From NCBI GenBank assembly GCA_963969395.1, contig OZ017796.1, forward strand, positions 42,770,243-42,834,242: DNA of 64,000 nt, in the 5' to 3' direction. This DNA comes from Pseudoscleropodium purum (Eukaryota > Streptophyta > Bryopsida > Hypnales > Brachytheciaceae). The notes under the pieces were generated by a model, which worked only from the letters and a program-made list of their open reading frames with translations, was not told the DNA's origin and made no database searches. A program made the translations under genes and the position numbers. This document shows, one piece after another, positions 1 through 13,019 of the stretch (position 1 is its first letter; each line of letters begins with the position of its first letter).

Positions 1-3000
1 CAACAACAAACGTATACCCGCTTCCACAGTAAACTCTACTACTCTTCACAAGTTCACACCCGCTGACTACGTGACCATGTTGAGTTTCTTTACCAGCGTC
101 GGAGGAACGAAGCCTCTCCTGGCTTGAGTGAAGTGATACAACGTGAGGAACCTCCTGATCTTCAAGTGAGCCCAGACCCAGCTGCCCGTGCTCAGCCCAC
201 CCCCACACTATCACCTTCCCGTCCTCTGCGTCAGCTCCACCAACAAAAGCTAAAATTATGCATTGCTCCTCTTTTGACAGTATCCAAAATCTTTTGACTC
301 AATAACAAAGACAAGGAAACGCTGGGGTCATAAACAATCTATTGCTTATATGTATTCAGATGGATATAACATGCAGTAGATGAACGAGGTGGATGGATGC
401 CGTGTAGTTACCAAGAACAGCAGCGGAGTGTTCTGATCCAGCTGAGATCCACAGAGCGCCCATTCCTTGTGTGTCCACTCTCTCCAACTCCACACCAGAA
501 GTAATTTTCTCGGCACTTGGTTGTGCATTGGAAAGCAGCTCATTCTGGTCTTTCATGTGGTGATGACTGCGTTCTTCACTCAGGTTGGTGGATTCATCAG
601 CCGGATTGGCGTCCTGTCTTGTTCTAGAAGCGTGAGAATTGGGTCGTGAAATTCCTAACTGTCCGCAACGATTGTTTCCCCAAGCGAAGACTTCTTTGTT
701 TTCTGTACAAAGACAAGGAGATGCATTCTTTAGAAGCTTCTTCCTCTATCCACTAGTCGGTGTATGTTCTAGCAATTGAATCCTGACCACTCAATAAGTT
801 CTGTAGACGCATTGAAAAGGGAGTATCAGCTAGTGATAATTTGAGAAGTGCGACGTTGCTACTTTATAACCTATTTCACGTTCTGAATTATCATATGCAT
901 GAGACGTGATGTTACCTGTGAGAGCAAGACCGTGGCGCCATCCAAGAGATAATTGACTACACTTCAAACCCATACGAGCAAGATGAGGTTGATGCGAATC
1001 TGGCGCATCATTATATCCCCTCCCCCATAAAAGCACTTCTCCCCTTTCTGCAATTATTCCACGTCAATGTGTGTAATTCGGCAACGATAAGGAGAGAGGA
1101 ACTTGGGCAATAGAGAAATCATGGGCTGTATACTCGTGCGGATGAGGACCATCATTATAGTAAATTCTTCTAGTATTCGCCAAAGCAGGACGATGCAAAT
1201 CACCTGAATCATTTGTAACAACTACACTGTTTATTCTGCTTGGTATCATCCATGATTTAATGTAACACCAAGTGGCGTAAGATATAGCAAATGAATTCTT
1301 ATTGCTAATTTGTGTACCTTAGGAATCACATCAAGGAGCTTTGAGAGAATAGTAACTCACGCAGGAAGTGGACAGTCAACAAGTGGTCAACATGAGATCG
1401 AAAGCTCAGCAAATGATAATCATCAATAGGCACGCTAATATATAAAATGAACATAATGTATCAGAAAAGAGTTCCAGCGTTAGAAGCAAACCCTGATTAA
1501 ACCTACCAGTGAGTGCAGCGCTGTGATCTCCATTTGCAGAAACACTGGCAACCCCATGCATGTCAAGAGACTGCACCCTCTGAGGGAATGAAATACGCCT
1601 CTTGCCGTTGTTGCTCGCACTGCTCATTCCAATCCCTAGCTGACCCCGCTTGTTGAATCCAAAGGCATACACATTTGAAGCTTCTGATGAACCAGATCCA
1701 CATAACCAACTCAGGTAAAGTTTTGGCTGCTGACAACCTAGACGTCTGCTACACCATATATACCTTATACTGCGAACCACGATAATTACGAGAGGCCACA
1801 GCAATATACATTTTTCAGATGTGTCACTATCGACTATCTTGGAAGTTGCAAAGTAGCTTACAACCAAGCCTAGTTCTATGTTTTGTAGCTTGGTCATTTA
1901 TTCAGTGACAAATCAATCACATCAGATTGCTTCAAGAGTTCAGGCTACTTTAGTGAAGACACAATGAGTTAATATCATAGTGAAACCAAAAATTGCTAAG
2001 TCGTAGATGTACCTTGAGTGACAGAAAGTGCAAGTGTGTGCCGCATCCCACACGCCACCATGTTGACGCAAACAGAGGACAGGTGCTCAACCCGACAAGG
2101 CAGCAGACGAGATTCTGTGTTTCCATGCCCAAGCTGCCCAAATGCCCCATCCCCGCAAGTATAAAGCTCTCCGTTGTCTACATTGCACATACCTATCAGC
2201 CTAACTGTCCACGTAGTTGCTCGTGACAACTTAAAACGCCACTTCAGGGTTCACGGTTAAGGGCTTAGAATCCTCCGCAAGGGTCGCCTACATAAGTCCA
2301 GTTCACTATCTATCCACGTACCTATAAGCCTAGCTTTCCACGCAGTTGCTCATGGCAACACAGAATGCCAGTTTTTATGATTTAGGGGTCAGGGTTCAAA
2401 TACGCAGTAGGGAATACAGAGGTCAAAAAATCTCTACCCAAGAATACTAGGTGAGAGTTCCATCTAATGTTTTGAGATCTTTGAAGGAAACCATGAGGAT
2501 TTATCAATTTCGAGAAGTCACTCCATATGTGTTCTGTTCAAGAGGTGTGCGGCAGGAGTGATCAATTGCGATGGTTGCAAAACTACAATGTAGACAATGA
2601 AGATGGAGGGGTACCTGTCAAGAACGCGCTGTGGTTCCAGCCAGCTGCTGCATGAGTTATGCGAATTCCCTGGAGCGAGGAGACAAGCCTGGGTACCGTA
2701 ATGGTTGTTTCGTCACCATGGCCTAAGGTCCCTGCTTGCCCTCGGCCCCATGTTGCAACGTCGCCCGAATCTAGCACACCATCACAAGAGCAATAAGGCT
2801 TACGTCTCTAATGTGACACTCCATCATATGATATTTCTGCAATGGGACATTTGACAACTCAATCTTCTGCGGAATGATTACGAGACAAATTGACATTAGG
2901 GTTCCCCCAAAATGTCATGTTCACAGGTGAGACGCTACAAAGTCCATACCAAGTGCATAAGAACCTAAGAGCTCAACTTGAGGCTGTCAAACCAGAGTGT

Positions 3001-3629
3001 CAGAAACGCACACAGAAACCGACAAGCGCATCAAACCCTATTCTACAGCATGCGTCGCCAGAAAAGATTCATCCGAGCAGCAACGACCTGCTTGTGAATT
3101 CACACTGAAGCGCAAAATTGGGAAATTCTTCAAAATTGCGCACAATCAATAATAGATAAACTCTGAGTCACAGATTATCCGTACCCAGAAGATGTAAAAG
3201 AATGCCTTGAATCAAACCAGCGTTACTAAAAACCCAAACCAAACCGCTTTATTCCGTTTCTCAATTTCTAGTGCAGTAATAATTCGAACGTTTCTTAAAG
3301 TTTATCACTCTTTGAATGTGTACTTCCACCATAAGAATAAACTCTTCAAACTGTCTTCCAAAACCGTTTTCAACAGTCTTTCAAGCAATCAAACACGCAA
3401 TTTAAAGATAGAATATGTAACCATTTCAAAGAACATAAGTAGGACTCATACCAAAAACAGCGACACCGTGAGCTCCTCCACAAGCAATGTCCACGATGGG
3501 CGCTGCTGCAGTTAGAGCCTCCACACGCTGCGGCACCAAAGCATCCACCAGAGTGCCGCAAGCCAGTTGCCCGTGCGTCCCAGCTCCCCAGCTCCAAACT
3601 TCAATTCCTCCACATTTCTCACTCTCCAT
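1..3629 (-). CDS. RCC1-repeat (seven-bladed propeller) protein, 3' end outside the window
   Basis: Exons read on the minus strand are 3629-3452, 2770-2615, 2177-2013, 1683-1507, 1047-916, 702-412 and 249-1, the last still open at the window edge, giving at least 449 residues. Every junction is GT-AG and every intron is phase 1. Most exons encode one RCC1 blade with the family signature: WSWGAGTHGQLACG in exon 1, TWGRGQAGTLGHG in exon 2, TCGDGAFGQLGHG in exon 3, FGFNKRGQLGIG in exon 4, FAWGNNRCGQLG in exon 6 and VWGWAEHGQLGLG in exon 7. Blades close on motifs such as CGGAHGVAVF and AGSEHSAAVL. Exon 6 carries a hydrophilic insert of about 45 residues. The start at 3629 (MESEKCGG) opens directly into the first blade, so there is no targeting peptide. 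Members include the UV-B receptor UVR8 and several nuclear or organelle regulators. I see nothing diagnostic of UVR8, and the C-terminus that would help lies outside, so no symbol is given. Confidence 0.9.
2187..2400. repeat. Diverged direct duplication in RCC1 intron 2
   Basis: A segment beginning ACCTATCAGCCTAACT near 2190 recurs as ACCTATAAGCCTAGCT near 2321. Both continue with a TCCACG-AGTTGCTC stretch and then a GGTTCA stretch. The two copies lie about 130 bp apart between exons 3 and 2. The divergence indicates an old local duplication. No function is suggested. Confidence 0.6.
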
Positions 3630-3762
3630 GGATCCCTAATTTGCCTAATTTCTATGGAGTACTTGAGATCGACCTTCAGAAAATCACAAGCGAAGAATTG
3701 CATCCCAGTACAGAATACCCAAATCTACCTCCCCAACTCCTGCAACTCCATACAAAGCTACT

Positions 3763-3772
3763 TTTAGGGTTT
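3763..3772 (-). promoter_or_regulatory. Telo-box upstream of the RCC1 gene
   Basis: AAACCCTAAA on the minus strand lies about 135 bp upstream of the RCC1 start codon. Telo-boxes (AAACCCTA) are known 5'-proximal elements of plant housekeeping genes. The assignment rests on the motif and its position only. Confidence 0.45.
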
Positions 3773-4526
3773 GGGTGCTCGTAAATGCAAACTCACTCAA
3801 ATCAGGTCCTACCATCGTTTGACTAGGTCTAAATAAAGAATGATTCGGCCGATTCTCAAAGCTTATTCCACATCTGTGCTTCCCTGTAATCAGCCATTGT
3901 ATCATTTCCAATGCAAATCAGGGTTCTGTCATGTGATTCCAAGCTTTTACAAATTGGGTCTTTTCCGTTCTACAGATGCGGATGGAGTTCACGGGAAGTT
4001 TAACTAACTTACCGAACTAACCTGCTGGCCTACTGGCAGCATCGAGGGGTTCAGATGATCAAAGCAAGGCCGCCATTCTCTTCATTTGCTACTACCGCTT
4101 CACTCCCCTGCGGCAGATCATCCGAAGAGTTAAATTGCAGAAAAACTTGCAAAAATCCTGCGAGAGATGCTCGTGGAGTTGGCGAGGGTCTCAAGTTCAA
4201 AGATGGATTGGTTTCATTCTGCATTGGCGATATCATTCTCCAGCTTTTCTTCTCTTTATCTTTTTTTTCATTCTCCAGCTTTGGACCGCTCATAGATGGA
4301 ATTAACACCCAGGCAAATCCTTTGTTGAAATTATAAATTTCAACAATTTCTCCTTTGTTGCACATTTTTTTTCTTGTCCTACGTATCTTTGTATGATTAT
4401 GTTATTTATCTCAATTTCATTGAATTGGTCATAGTGCGTAGGGGTTAAGGTTAAGTGACAAGAATTGTAACACAGGAGAAGGAATTGCAAACTTGAAACA
4501 AAATAAATTGAGTGTAGGAGGGAAGA
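3773..4526. other. Intergenic region between divergent RCC1 and SKS genes
   Basis: About 750 bp between two divergently transcribed genes should hold both promoters. Short open frames on both strands (for example 4055-4336 plus) have no recognisable motif. No TATA box can be placed with confidence. Confidence 0.4.
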
Positions 4527-7500
4527 ATGGGTGCACTAAGGTTATCCCATTTGTTGTTGTTGCTTCAATTCTTGAATGTAGTTGCCATGGATCCTCAACA
4601 AGAGCTTGATTGGCATGTTGAATATATGCAAATGCACACAACTGGGACTGAGAAAAGAGTAAGTTTCAACTTCCCCTTTCACCCAAATTAGGACTCTTAG
4701 TTGTAAAATGACCAATTCCATAAACAAAAAAAATGTGACTCTAATGGTCTAAATTTCAAAACATCCTTGAATTTCAAAGCAAAGGGATCTTTTGCTTCTT
4801 CAAATGAATCAAGGTCCTTTCATTGTAGAAAATCTTGAATGTAAGCTTATTCATAAATTGCAAGGCAATGTTGCTTGAATTGATACTTGATATAGTGTGA
4901 CTATCCAAGCCTCCCTACTCAAGAATGCTATGAATAAGTTACATTTCTACAGTCAAGGATGAGCATTGCGAGTGATAAAAAAATAAACGACATTGGACCC
5001 AAAAGAAGTCTTCGTATGACAAAATGCAAGAACAATTTTTATTTTAAAAACATTAATATTCAATTGGGGTGACATAGTTGTTTGTGGGCTATGGAATAGA
5101 TCATCACCATAAATGGCGAGTTCCCTGGACCACAACTACAAACCACCACCGACACTATCATCTTGCTCACACTCCACAACGGGCTTGATGAGCCTTTCCT
5201 CCTCACATGGTATAACACTCACCATGAAATCCCATTCACTCAAACATTGAATGGCTCAGAACCAAATGGGAGGAGGCTCGGCATTGATAGAAGCTACAAT
5301 ACATGAGCGTAAGTTTGAGTAGGACCATATTTGAAAGCAAGTCAATGCTATAGGGATGCAATCTCTTATATTGTAGCTCCTTATTTTTGTAACATCTCAT
5401 AACATAGCTACTTGTTTTTGTAGTGACACAACCTCTCAAAGTGTTGTATTGTCGCTTGGTTTTGTAGCGGTGAAGCTTCTTGTAACATAGTTGCTTGTTT
5501 TTATAGAGACAGAGCCTCTTGTAGCACAGCTGCTTGCTTGTTTTTTTAAGAGACAGAGAGACTCTCGTAGTCGTAGCTGCTTGTTTTTCTGGCTGTAATC
5601 GTTGGAAGTGCAAGAGGAACTCGTGTGCAGGAACGGGATTCAGCAACGGAGAAACGCGTGGCAAGATGGGGTGCTGGGCACCAATTGCCCCATTTTGCCG
5701 GGGCAGTCGTGGACGTACAAGTTCCGTGCCAAGGACCAGATCGGTAGCTTCTGCTACTTCCCGTCCACGTCCTTGCACCGAAGCGCAGGGGGCTTTGGGA
5801 GTATTCGTGTGGAGCCGCGCACCTCCATCGCCTCGCCGTTCGCACCGCCTGCGGACGACTTCGCGCTTCTCATCGGCGACTGGTACAAAGCGGATCACAA
5901 GGTGAGATGTATGATTCCCAGATTGGAGTGATGCAGTTTTGTTTTGTTGTGTGCAAAGAGTAATTCATTAAACGGTTGTGCTATTGAAACAAGGGACACT
6001 TCACAACCACAAAACCAGCTGTAGCCGTGTTGCTGGAATCCACATCATATCTTATTTTAATTAAGATGTTGGAAGATACGTGCACTCATAGTGCAAATTC
6101 AGAATGTTATGGGCTTGGAACTGCCAAGTCCATTCAATTATCTTACAAAAGTTAATAGAATTGTGGGTTGTTCAAAATTCTGGGGTGACAGCTTTTGAGA
6201 GCCATGTTGGACCATGGCTACACTCTTCCTGCTCCTGACGATGTGCTCATCAATGGCCATGCTCCTCTCGGCGCCATTTTCACTGTCGAGAAAGGTATGT
6301 TAAATGAAACAATTCTAAGCAAACTGGATTCAATACCCTGTTAAGTAAGTTACACATCAATGAGTCAAATTAACCTGAATGATCCCGTTTCCTATTCCTG
6401 ACAACAGCAATTCATTTCTTCCAATCACCAATTGCTTTGCCTTCGATTAAAATTACATTCTAAACTATTGAGAACTGCTAAAACTGCATCTACGAAATTC
6501 GACTGCCAGGCACATAAACTGCATGATAAGACAGTCAATACAAATTTATCAGTGAACACACAGTATGTTCATCCGGTAGTGCCCGTAGAGGACAAAAAGT
6601 GTACCATGAATCAGTGCCTTCCAGGGAGAGCTCTTTGTAGAAACGAAGAATGTGGCAACTCTTTATCCATTAATTCAGTCAGTTTTTGGTTCTGCTAAGT
6701 CTTGTGCTTTCAAGGTTAAAATGCTTGAAGCGATGCGAAAAGTGGACTATTCTCTCTAAGGTAGGTACACCTAAATGTGTCACTCACCTTAAAGCGCCAT
6801 CTACATTGTGTGTACATCTTCAAAGTCAGTTCTATACTTAAGTATGCGGAAGAAACACTTTTAGAACCAAACTTTGTTCCTTAATACCTTTGAATACTGT
6901 ATCCAAATGCCACATTCTCTAGTGTGTTGGAACTTCTTTTCACTTGCCAACAAGAACATATGAAAATCTGATCAGTCTAAAAATAGAAAATAGGCTCAAT
7001 AGCAAAAAGTGGCAGTTTTGGGAGTACCCACCTTAGTAAGTCTAAGGATTGCTTGTAAAATGAGAATGGAAATGGCAGGGAAAACATACCGGTTCCGACT
7101 CTCTAATGTTGGGAGCACCCACACCTTCAACTTTAGGATCGAGAAGCATCAGTTGTTGCTGGTAGAAATAGAAGGCTCATATGTGGAGTCCCAATTCTAT
7201 GATTCAGTAGATGTGCATGTGGGACAATCATACTCAATTCTCATGACTATGGACCAAGAGGATCGTGACTACTATATGGTGGCTAGTACATGTTTTGCCT
7301 CAGGCCACAACCTAAGTGGCGTGGCCATCCTCCATTATGCCACCTCACCTCCACAATTCATGACGGGAGCACTTCCTCCACCTCCCTTTGACCCAAAGTT
7401 TTCCATCAATCAAGCTTGTAGCATCAAGTAAGTCTTCCCTTCCTCCTACATTGCATTCTTTGAGGAAGTTGTATGATCCCTTGAAATACACCATGATATA

Positions 7501-9471
7501 TAAATGCCAAAGGATGTTTGAGGGATGCAAAGGACAGAATGTGATGTATTAAGCTTACCATGCCTAAAATGTGTGTGCAAGGATCCTAGTATGCAATTGT
7601 TCTAGTTTATATTAGATCTTGGCATGTCAATTTTCGACATTGTATGAATATGGTATGAATCTTCAAAGTATTGATAACAAATGTGTCCAAAATAGACATG
7701 CTAGGTTGTTATGATAAAAAAGGTGAATATGAATTTTAAGCAAAAATCTTTATTGGTTCATTTTGCAATAAGGTTGCAATTGGATGTGATTATTTGAAAC
7801 ATAGATGCACACGCACTACTGTAAACACATTGTCAAAAAGTCATAAATAAGATAGAAATTGGGATGTTCTTTCAATGTTGGATCTTAGCATTTTGGTTAA
7901 AACATCCACTTGTGATATTTTTGGCTCTAGATTAAGAGGAGAGGCCTTGCATAGACATCTACAATAATGTGCGGAGGTTTGAGAGTGTAAGAGCCTCTTG
8001 CTGCATAGCTAAACTTACGTTGTTTAACGTTGTTTACCAGGGGGGGTGCACTACACTACTGGTAGCGACTGTTTGCAATTGAGTGGCTGCAGGGCCACGC
8101 AGAATCAACCAGTACATTGTCATCATCATGCGTGAGTAGATGGGAGCAGTACTGTACTAGAACTGTCATAAACTCAAAAAGATAAGGTCAAGAGTTGTGA
8201 GACTAATCTTGAGGAATGGATGCATCACCCCTGGCCTGCAGGTGGAATTTGACAGCTAATGCAGCGAGGCCGAACCCCCAAGGCAGCTACCACTACGGCA
8301 ACATCACCGTCACCAACACCTTCAAATTCTCCAACTCAGCACCCATTCTCTTCGGCAGGAAACGATTCGCAGTGAACAACGTCTCCCACTGGAATCCCGA
8401 CACGCCTCTCAAGGTGGCGGACTACTACCACATCCCCAACATCTTCCAAGTGGGCTCGCTCCCGGAGCATCCCACTCTGGCAGCGTCAGTGGTAGACGCG
8501 CCCTTCCGCGCTTTCGCAGAAATCGTGTTCCAGAATGATGAGAGCACGCCGCAGTCGTGGCATGTGGATGGCCACAACTTCTGGGTTGTCGCATTTGGAA
8601 CGGGGGTCTGGAAGGAGACGGCCAGAGCGGGGTATAATCTTCACAACGCCGTCTCTCGGTCCACAACACAGGTAATCTAATCTCTCGCTTCGTAGTTCAA
8701 GCCCATACCTCTGTTTGCATCAATGCAAATTTCAAAGCAATCCTGTTGGAAGATACGTGATCCTGTCTCCAATTGATAGACCGCTGTTACAAAATGTTAC
8801 CGACAGCAAATCATCTCTTCACATTCGGTTGCCTCCAATTAGCAACATCGGTTGTAAGAAATCATTACTTGCTATTACTGTCTATGGTATCCCAGTCTTA
8901 GAATGATTGCACAAGAAATCATCCAAATAATCTAACACTTGAGTGAGGAAACAAGTAGGGAGTAAGGCCTAGTGTTACCCAAGTCCCAAGGTGATCTCTT
9001 CAATGAGAGCACTCCTCAGTATTGCTTTAAATGCTTGAAGCAACACAAGTATTATCCTCGGCCATACTGCTAGTGACATTCCTGTGTCTTTTCTGTCAGT
9101 CAATCGATCTTGTTAAGTCAGAGTGTAAAAGACATAACGAGGGGATAAATCTAAGTTATGGAGGTGATTGACTGCTGACCGTCCTCACGAAATTTCAGAG
9201 CAGTGGTACTAACGAAGTGTGATGTGCCCCGCAGGTGTATCCGAATTCATGGACGTCGGTACTGATGAGTTTGGACAATCCGGGGCTATGGAATATCCGG
9301 TCAGCTGAGCTCCAGCGGCAATACTTGGGGCAAGAATTATACCTGCGAGTAAAGGCGGGCGTTGGCGTCTCATGGAAGCGGAGGGAGCATCCACCACCTG
9401 CTAATCTGCTCCTGTGCGGTCAAGCGAACGCCACGGTGCAAAAACCCGCCGCTCCAGCTCAGGCTCTTTGA
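4527..9471 (+). CDS. SKU5-similar (SKS) secreted multicopper-oxidase-like protein
   Basis: Seven exons (4527-4658, 5100-5209, 5631-5901, 6192-6294, 7079-7427, 8242-8671, 9235-9471) join in frame through GT-AG introns into 543 residues, the usual SKS length. Exon 1 (MGALRLSHLLLLLQFLNVVA) is a signal peptide. Exons 2-3 form the first cupredoxin domain, with INGEFPGP, LDEPFLLTWNGIQQRRNAWQDG split at an intron, CPILPGQSWTY and KDQIGSFCYFPS. Exon 4 has AMLDHGYTLPAPDDVLING. Exons 5-7 hold the second and third domains, including WNLTANAARPNPQGSYHYG and DNPGLWNIRSAELQRQYLGQ. SKS proteins are extracellular or wall glycoproteins linked to directional growth and wall assembly. The third domain reads SWHVDGHNFWVV where laccases have the copper-binding HPxHLHGH, as is normal in SKS proteins, so laccase-type oxidation is unlikely. 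The C-terminus is short and hydrophilic (PAAPAQAL) with no hydrophobic GPI-anchor tail, so a soluble apoplastic form is inferred. Confidence 0.93.
5358..5590 (+). repeat. Degenerate minisatellite in SKS intron 2
   Basis: Four to five imperfect units of roughly 45-60 bp share a core like TAGCTGCTTGTTTTT-TAG followed by a GACA-A-CCTCT stretch and a GTAACATAG or GTAGCACAG stretch. The array ends about 40 bp before the exon 3 acceptor. Because the unit contains T-runs followed by TAG, each copy resembles a polypyrimidine tract plus acceptor. Confidence 0.6.
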
Positions 9472-10112
9472 CACCACAAAATTCTCCAGATATTTCGAAA
9501 GAGATATTAATTAACTTGAAGTTCAAAAAGTGGACATAATGAGATTATGTTCCATTCCTGGACAGCACAAGATACGGTACTTATTCCAAAATTGCTTGGA
9601 TACCAAGTCAATTTACAAGAGCTTCTCAAGCACCGTAGAAATTAAAGAACACCCAAAAAGGTAGTCAATGTACAGCTTTTCTGGGCCTTGCACACTTATA
9701 ATCTCCCAGCAATTGTCAAACGACCTACTCACATCAAAATCTTTGCTGCGAAGTGTCACATGCTTGCCAATCGACCAGGCTTTAGAAGTTCCTACAATAA
9801 AAGTTGAGAATTACACCTCTCTAGAAGCAGTCTACCTTTTCACCAGGAACAAATCACGGATGGATAATGCGCGTTAGATTCATAGATTTTCTTCTGGTAA
9901 CAAACTTTCGTCACCCTACGACTGGACTAAAACGAATGGACCACTACCCCCAAATTCAAACCCCTTCAACTAATCTTCTGCCTACAACGTCTATTACGTG
10001 TTACATCGCAAGTGATCGGAACAAAATTGTATCTGGAAGTCTCTCTCCTCTGAGAGTCAATGTTCAACTGTCACATGAATCGCATGCTGATGACCATTCT
10101 AGCATTTTATGT
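9472..10112. other. Convergent 3' intergenic region
   Basis: This interval of about 640 bp separates the stop codons of the convergent SKS and G3BP-like genes and should hold both 3' UTRs. Short frames at 9668-9877 and 9867-10244 (plus) have no motif; the second overlaps the G3BP-like last exon on the opposite strand. Confidence 0.5.
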
Positions 10113-13019
10113 TCAAACTGCAGCAACTGCAGTAGGACCGTTGCTGCGGGCAGGTTGCGGTGCACCGGCGTTGCGTCTAGGTGCTCTTTGGCCTTCGGTG
10201 CGACGTTCACCGCCACTGTATGCTGGCTCACCAGTGCCATTTGAGTTCGGATAGCCCCCTCGAGATGGTCCGGAACCGCCGCGGCCACCCCTGCTACCGC
10301 CTTCTCGCTCCCGCGAGTCTGGCCCCATGCCACGGCCACCATAGCTTCGGCCGCCGTATGAACCACGTCCTCGCCCTCCCTCAGTCCTGTCACTTCTATA
10401 TGGGCGTTCACCTCTGCTGTCGTTTATACGCCTTGGGCCTGTAGAATATCACAACAATTAATACTTAATTAAACAGGGTTAACTCAGTGGACGAGTCACG
10501 AAATATTTACAGGACAGAAGGAAAGATTCGGACGGAACAGACAACTCATTGTATTTACAGCTTACCTCGTCCCATGGTCTTTTTCTCTTCAATATAGGCC
10601 TGGCGACCACGAATTTCCACACGAGAGGCCTTCACCCAAAAAAACGAGTCAATTACAAAAGGGCACTAAGTACTGAAATAATATGTCTGGAATTTTACAG
10701 AGCATACAACACGTGAGAAAACCATACTACAATCAAAGACCTGAAACACACTATCCTGGCTGCATGAGGATTACCTCAATGGCGCTCTGTGCTCCTGCTG
10801 GTTCTTCAAACTCGACAAACGCATAGCATACACCTGGCTGTGTATCAGCAACAGAATCAGCATCCCCAATTACAAGAAATAATAATATACAGTATTAAAT
10901 CTGTCGACACTTCAAAAAAGATCAATAGAATGTACCTTCTGATTCTTCACATTCACACCACCAGGCTTCACAGGGCCAAATTCTGAAAACGCCGTTTCCA
11001 ACTCAGGAACTGTGCAGTTCATTGGTAAATTCTTAACATACACAGACCGTCCGTCAGCTGCACAACAGCTTGTGTTAGAAACCCTAAATACAGCTCATAA
11101 ACAAGTAGAGTAGAAAACCTAATCTTAACAGGGGTTGAATATGAGATCTCAGCAAAACGATCACATTACACTGAATGAGCCTAGACGAACTGTCGGACTG
11201 ACCTTCATTCTCCACTGGAGCATTTTTCTCTTGGGCTTCCTCGGGGAGAGATGAAACAGGAGCAGGAACAGGGGCAGGCGCAAGGGCGGGGGCGGGAGAT
11301 GGTGATGGTGATGGTGAAGCGGCAGGACGTTCGACTACGGGCTGAGGCGCAGGCTTTATCGGAGTGCCATACACCTTTAGCTGTACAGAGGGCAAGCAAA
11401 TTAATTTAGTACAAGAACATGAAGTACTGTAGAAATCAGAATCCAATGGCAAGATCCCAAATCAGAAAACAGCTAAGGTCCAAAAGAAGGCAAGATCACT
11501 CACAATAGATGCATAAGAATGCTTCTTGGGTGCTTCCCCGGCAGGCTCTGGCTCGTGAACATGGGCAGCAGGGGCGCTCTGAACCATTGGAGACTCAGGT
11601 TCCTCAATAACTGGAGTGGCCATGCTTTCCACTGGTGAAGGACCCACTTCATCCTCAGCTTCAGTTGGTGGTACCTCTGAAAGGTCATTGACTTCCTCAA
11701 CTGGAGGCTCGGTCTCCAAAGCAGGCGTGATCTCCCTCACCACTTCAGGTTCAGGCACTGAGATGTGATGTTCCAAAGCTGGGAAAGCCACAGACAACAT
11801 TGGGTCTTAATAAGCAGGAAACTCTTGGGTGGATAACACAAAACCATATAGAACGCACAACATTGATATCATCGCTTATCATTCGTGTATTCACCTGGCT
11901 CCGGGGCAGGTTGATGGACAACTGTTGGCTCAGGATTGTACGCAGGCTCGTCGCTCTCAACACGTGGCAAAGTAGGCTGGTACAGAGTCTTCTGCGTCTT
12001 GTGAGTCTCCACATCGAGATAGCGAAAAATGTCGTTCAAAACAAAGTACCCTTTCTCCTGTGGGGCAAGGAAAAAGCTCTGAACAAAATTTCTCTTCTCA
12101 TTTGATTTAGTGGACAGGGATCCGGTGACCAAGACCAACACTCCTCCACCGTGAGAATCTTGAGAATCCACTGTCTTGATCTCTGCCTTGAGTTCGCTGT
12201 AGTCTGAGGACATCACTTTCTGATAAATTTCCTGCACAAACCATGGATAAGATTTCAGAAGCTCAATGAGGAAATTGCTGAAAGGAAGCATTTCTAGTCA
12301 AGAAAGGACAGTTCATATAAAGGCCTCGCTCTAACAAGAGCAACAAAGCTAGGCACGCAATCCTTAGTACCACTTAAATCATGAACAATGCTAGGAGAAA
12401 TAGATAGAACAGAGCAGGCAACAAGTGAGGAGTTCCATCGGACAGTATATCAGTCAGATGTCAAACCACCCCAGCATAAGGCACTGGCTAATTAACAAAC
12501 TCTGAGACAAATCTCAGCCCACAGGTACAATGATGGGTTCTCACCCTCTGAGTTCCAACAGTATCTACAGCACCATCCGCTCCTGCTTCAGCTCGAGTCA
12601 GACGACTCGCATCGGTGTAGAATCGATGAACAACCTGTGGTGACTGATGAAGAACATTGTAGTATTGATTCACAAACGCGTTCCCCACCTACAGTACAGA
12701 TGATAACAGTGCGGTGTTAGACCCCAGATTTTCAAAGTAGTACACAGATGGGAGAACCATCAGGGCACTCAGGTATAGGAAGTTGCCTATGACATTATTC
12801 CATAGTGAAGCATGGACGACCGGCACACATCCGTTAAAATGTGTCGTAGCGTACTTTTAAGGCAATTAAGCTTCCCAAGAACCAGATATACATAATATGC
12901 TAGGCTGGGAATGAAGGGGTAGTAAACGGGTTACAAATCACAAACAGAACACTGCCAACTCTTACCACATGTGCGGCCGCAGGAATATGCGCGGGAGGGT
13001 TCGCCGGCTGGTTAGCCAT
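10113..13019 (-). CDS. G3BP-like protein with NTF2, RRM and RGG regions
   Basis: Minus-strand exons 13019-12966, 12688-12545, 12231-11895, 11778-11504, 11380-11203, 11057-10936, 10837-10775, 10629-10566 and 10438-10113 join into 520 residues with consistent phases. Residues about 19-130 form the NTF2-like domain (VGNAFVNQYYNVLHQSP, HRFYTDASRL, GVLVLVTGSL, RNFVQSFFLAPQEKGYFVLN). An acidic and proline-rich linker follows, including a Ser/Pro then Ala/Pro tract of about 25 residues around residue 290. The RRM runs from about residue 331 to 405, with RNP2 (SVYVKNLP) and RNP1 (CYAFVEFEE). The C-terminal 100 residues are an RGG/RG-rich tail (GRGRGSYGGRSYGGRGMG). Plant G3BP-like proteins bind RNA, enter stress granules and have roles in stress or defence signalling. 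The start is fixed by ATGGCTAACC five bases after an acceptor (TTTCAG), so the leader is spliced just before the start codon. Stop at 10113. Confidence 0.94.

Noticed and set aside
1064..1249. Open frame on the minus strand between two RCC1 exons
   Set aside because: It has no RCC1 or other motif, and the flanking exons join in phase (ALT|ERGEVLLWG) without it, so it is intron.
5236..5898. Longest minus-strand frame in the SKS region (220 codons)
   Set aside because: It lies antisense to SKS exon 3 and the intron minisatellite. The plus frame has unmistakable family motifs, and the antisense frame mirrors high-GC coding sequence and repeats.
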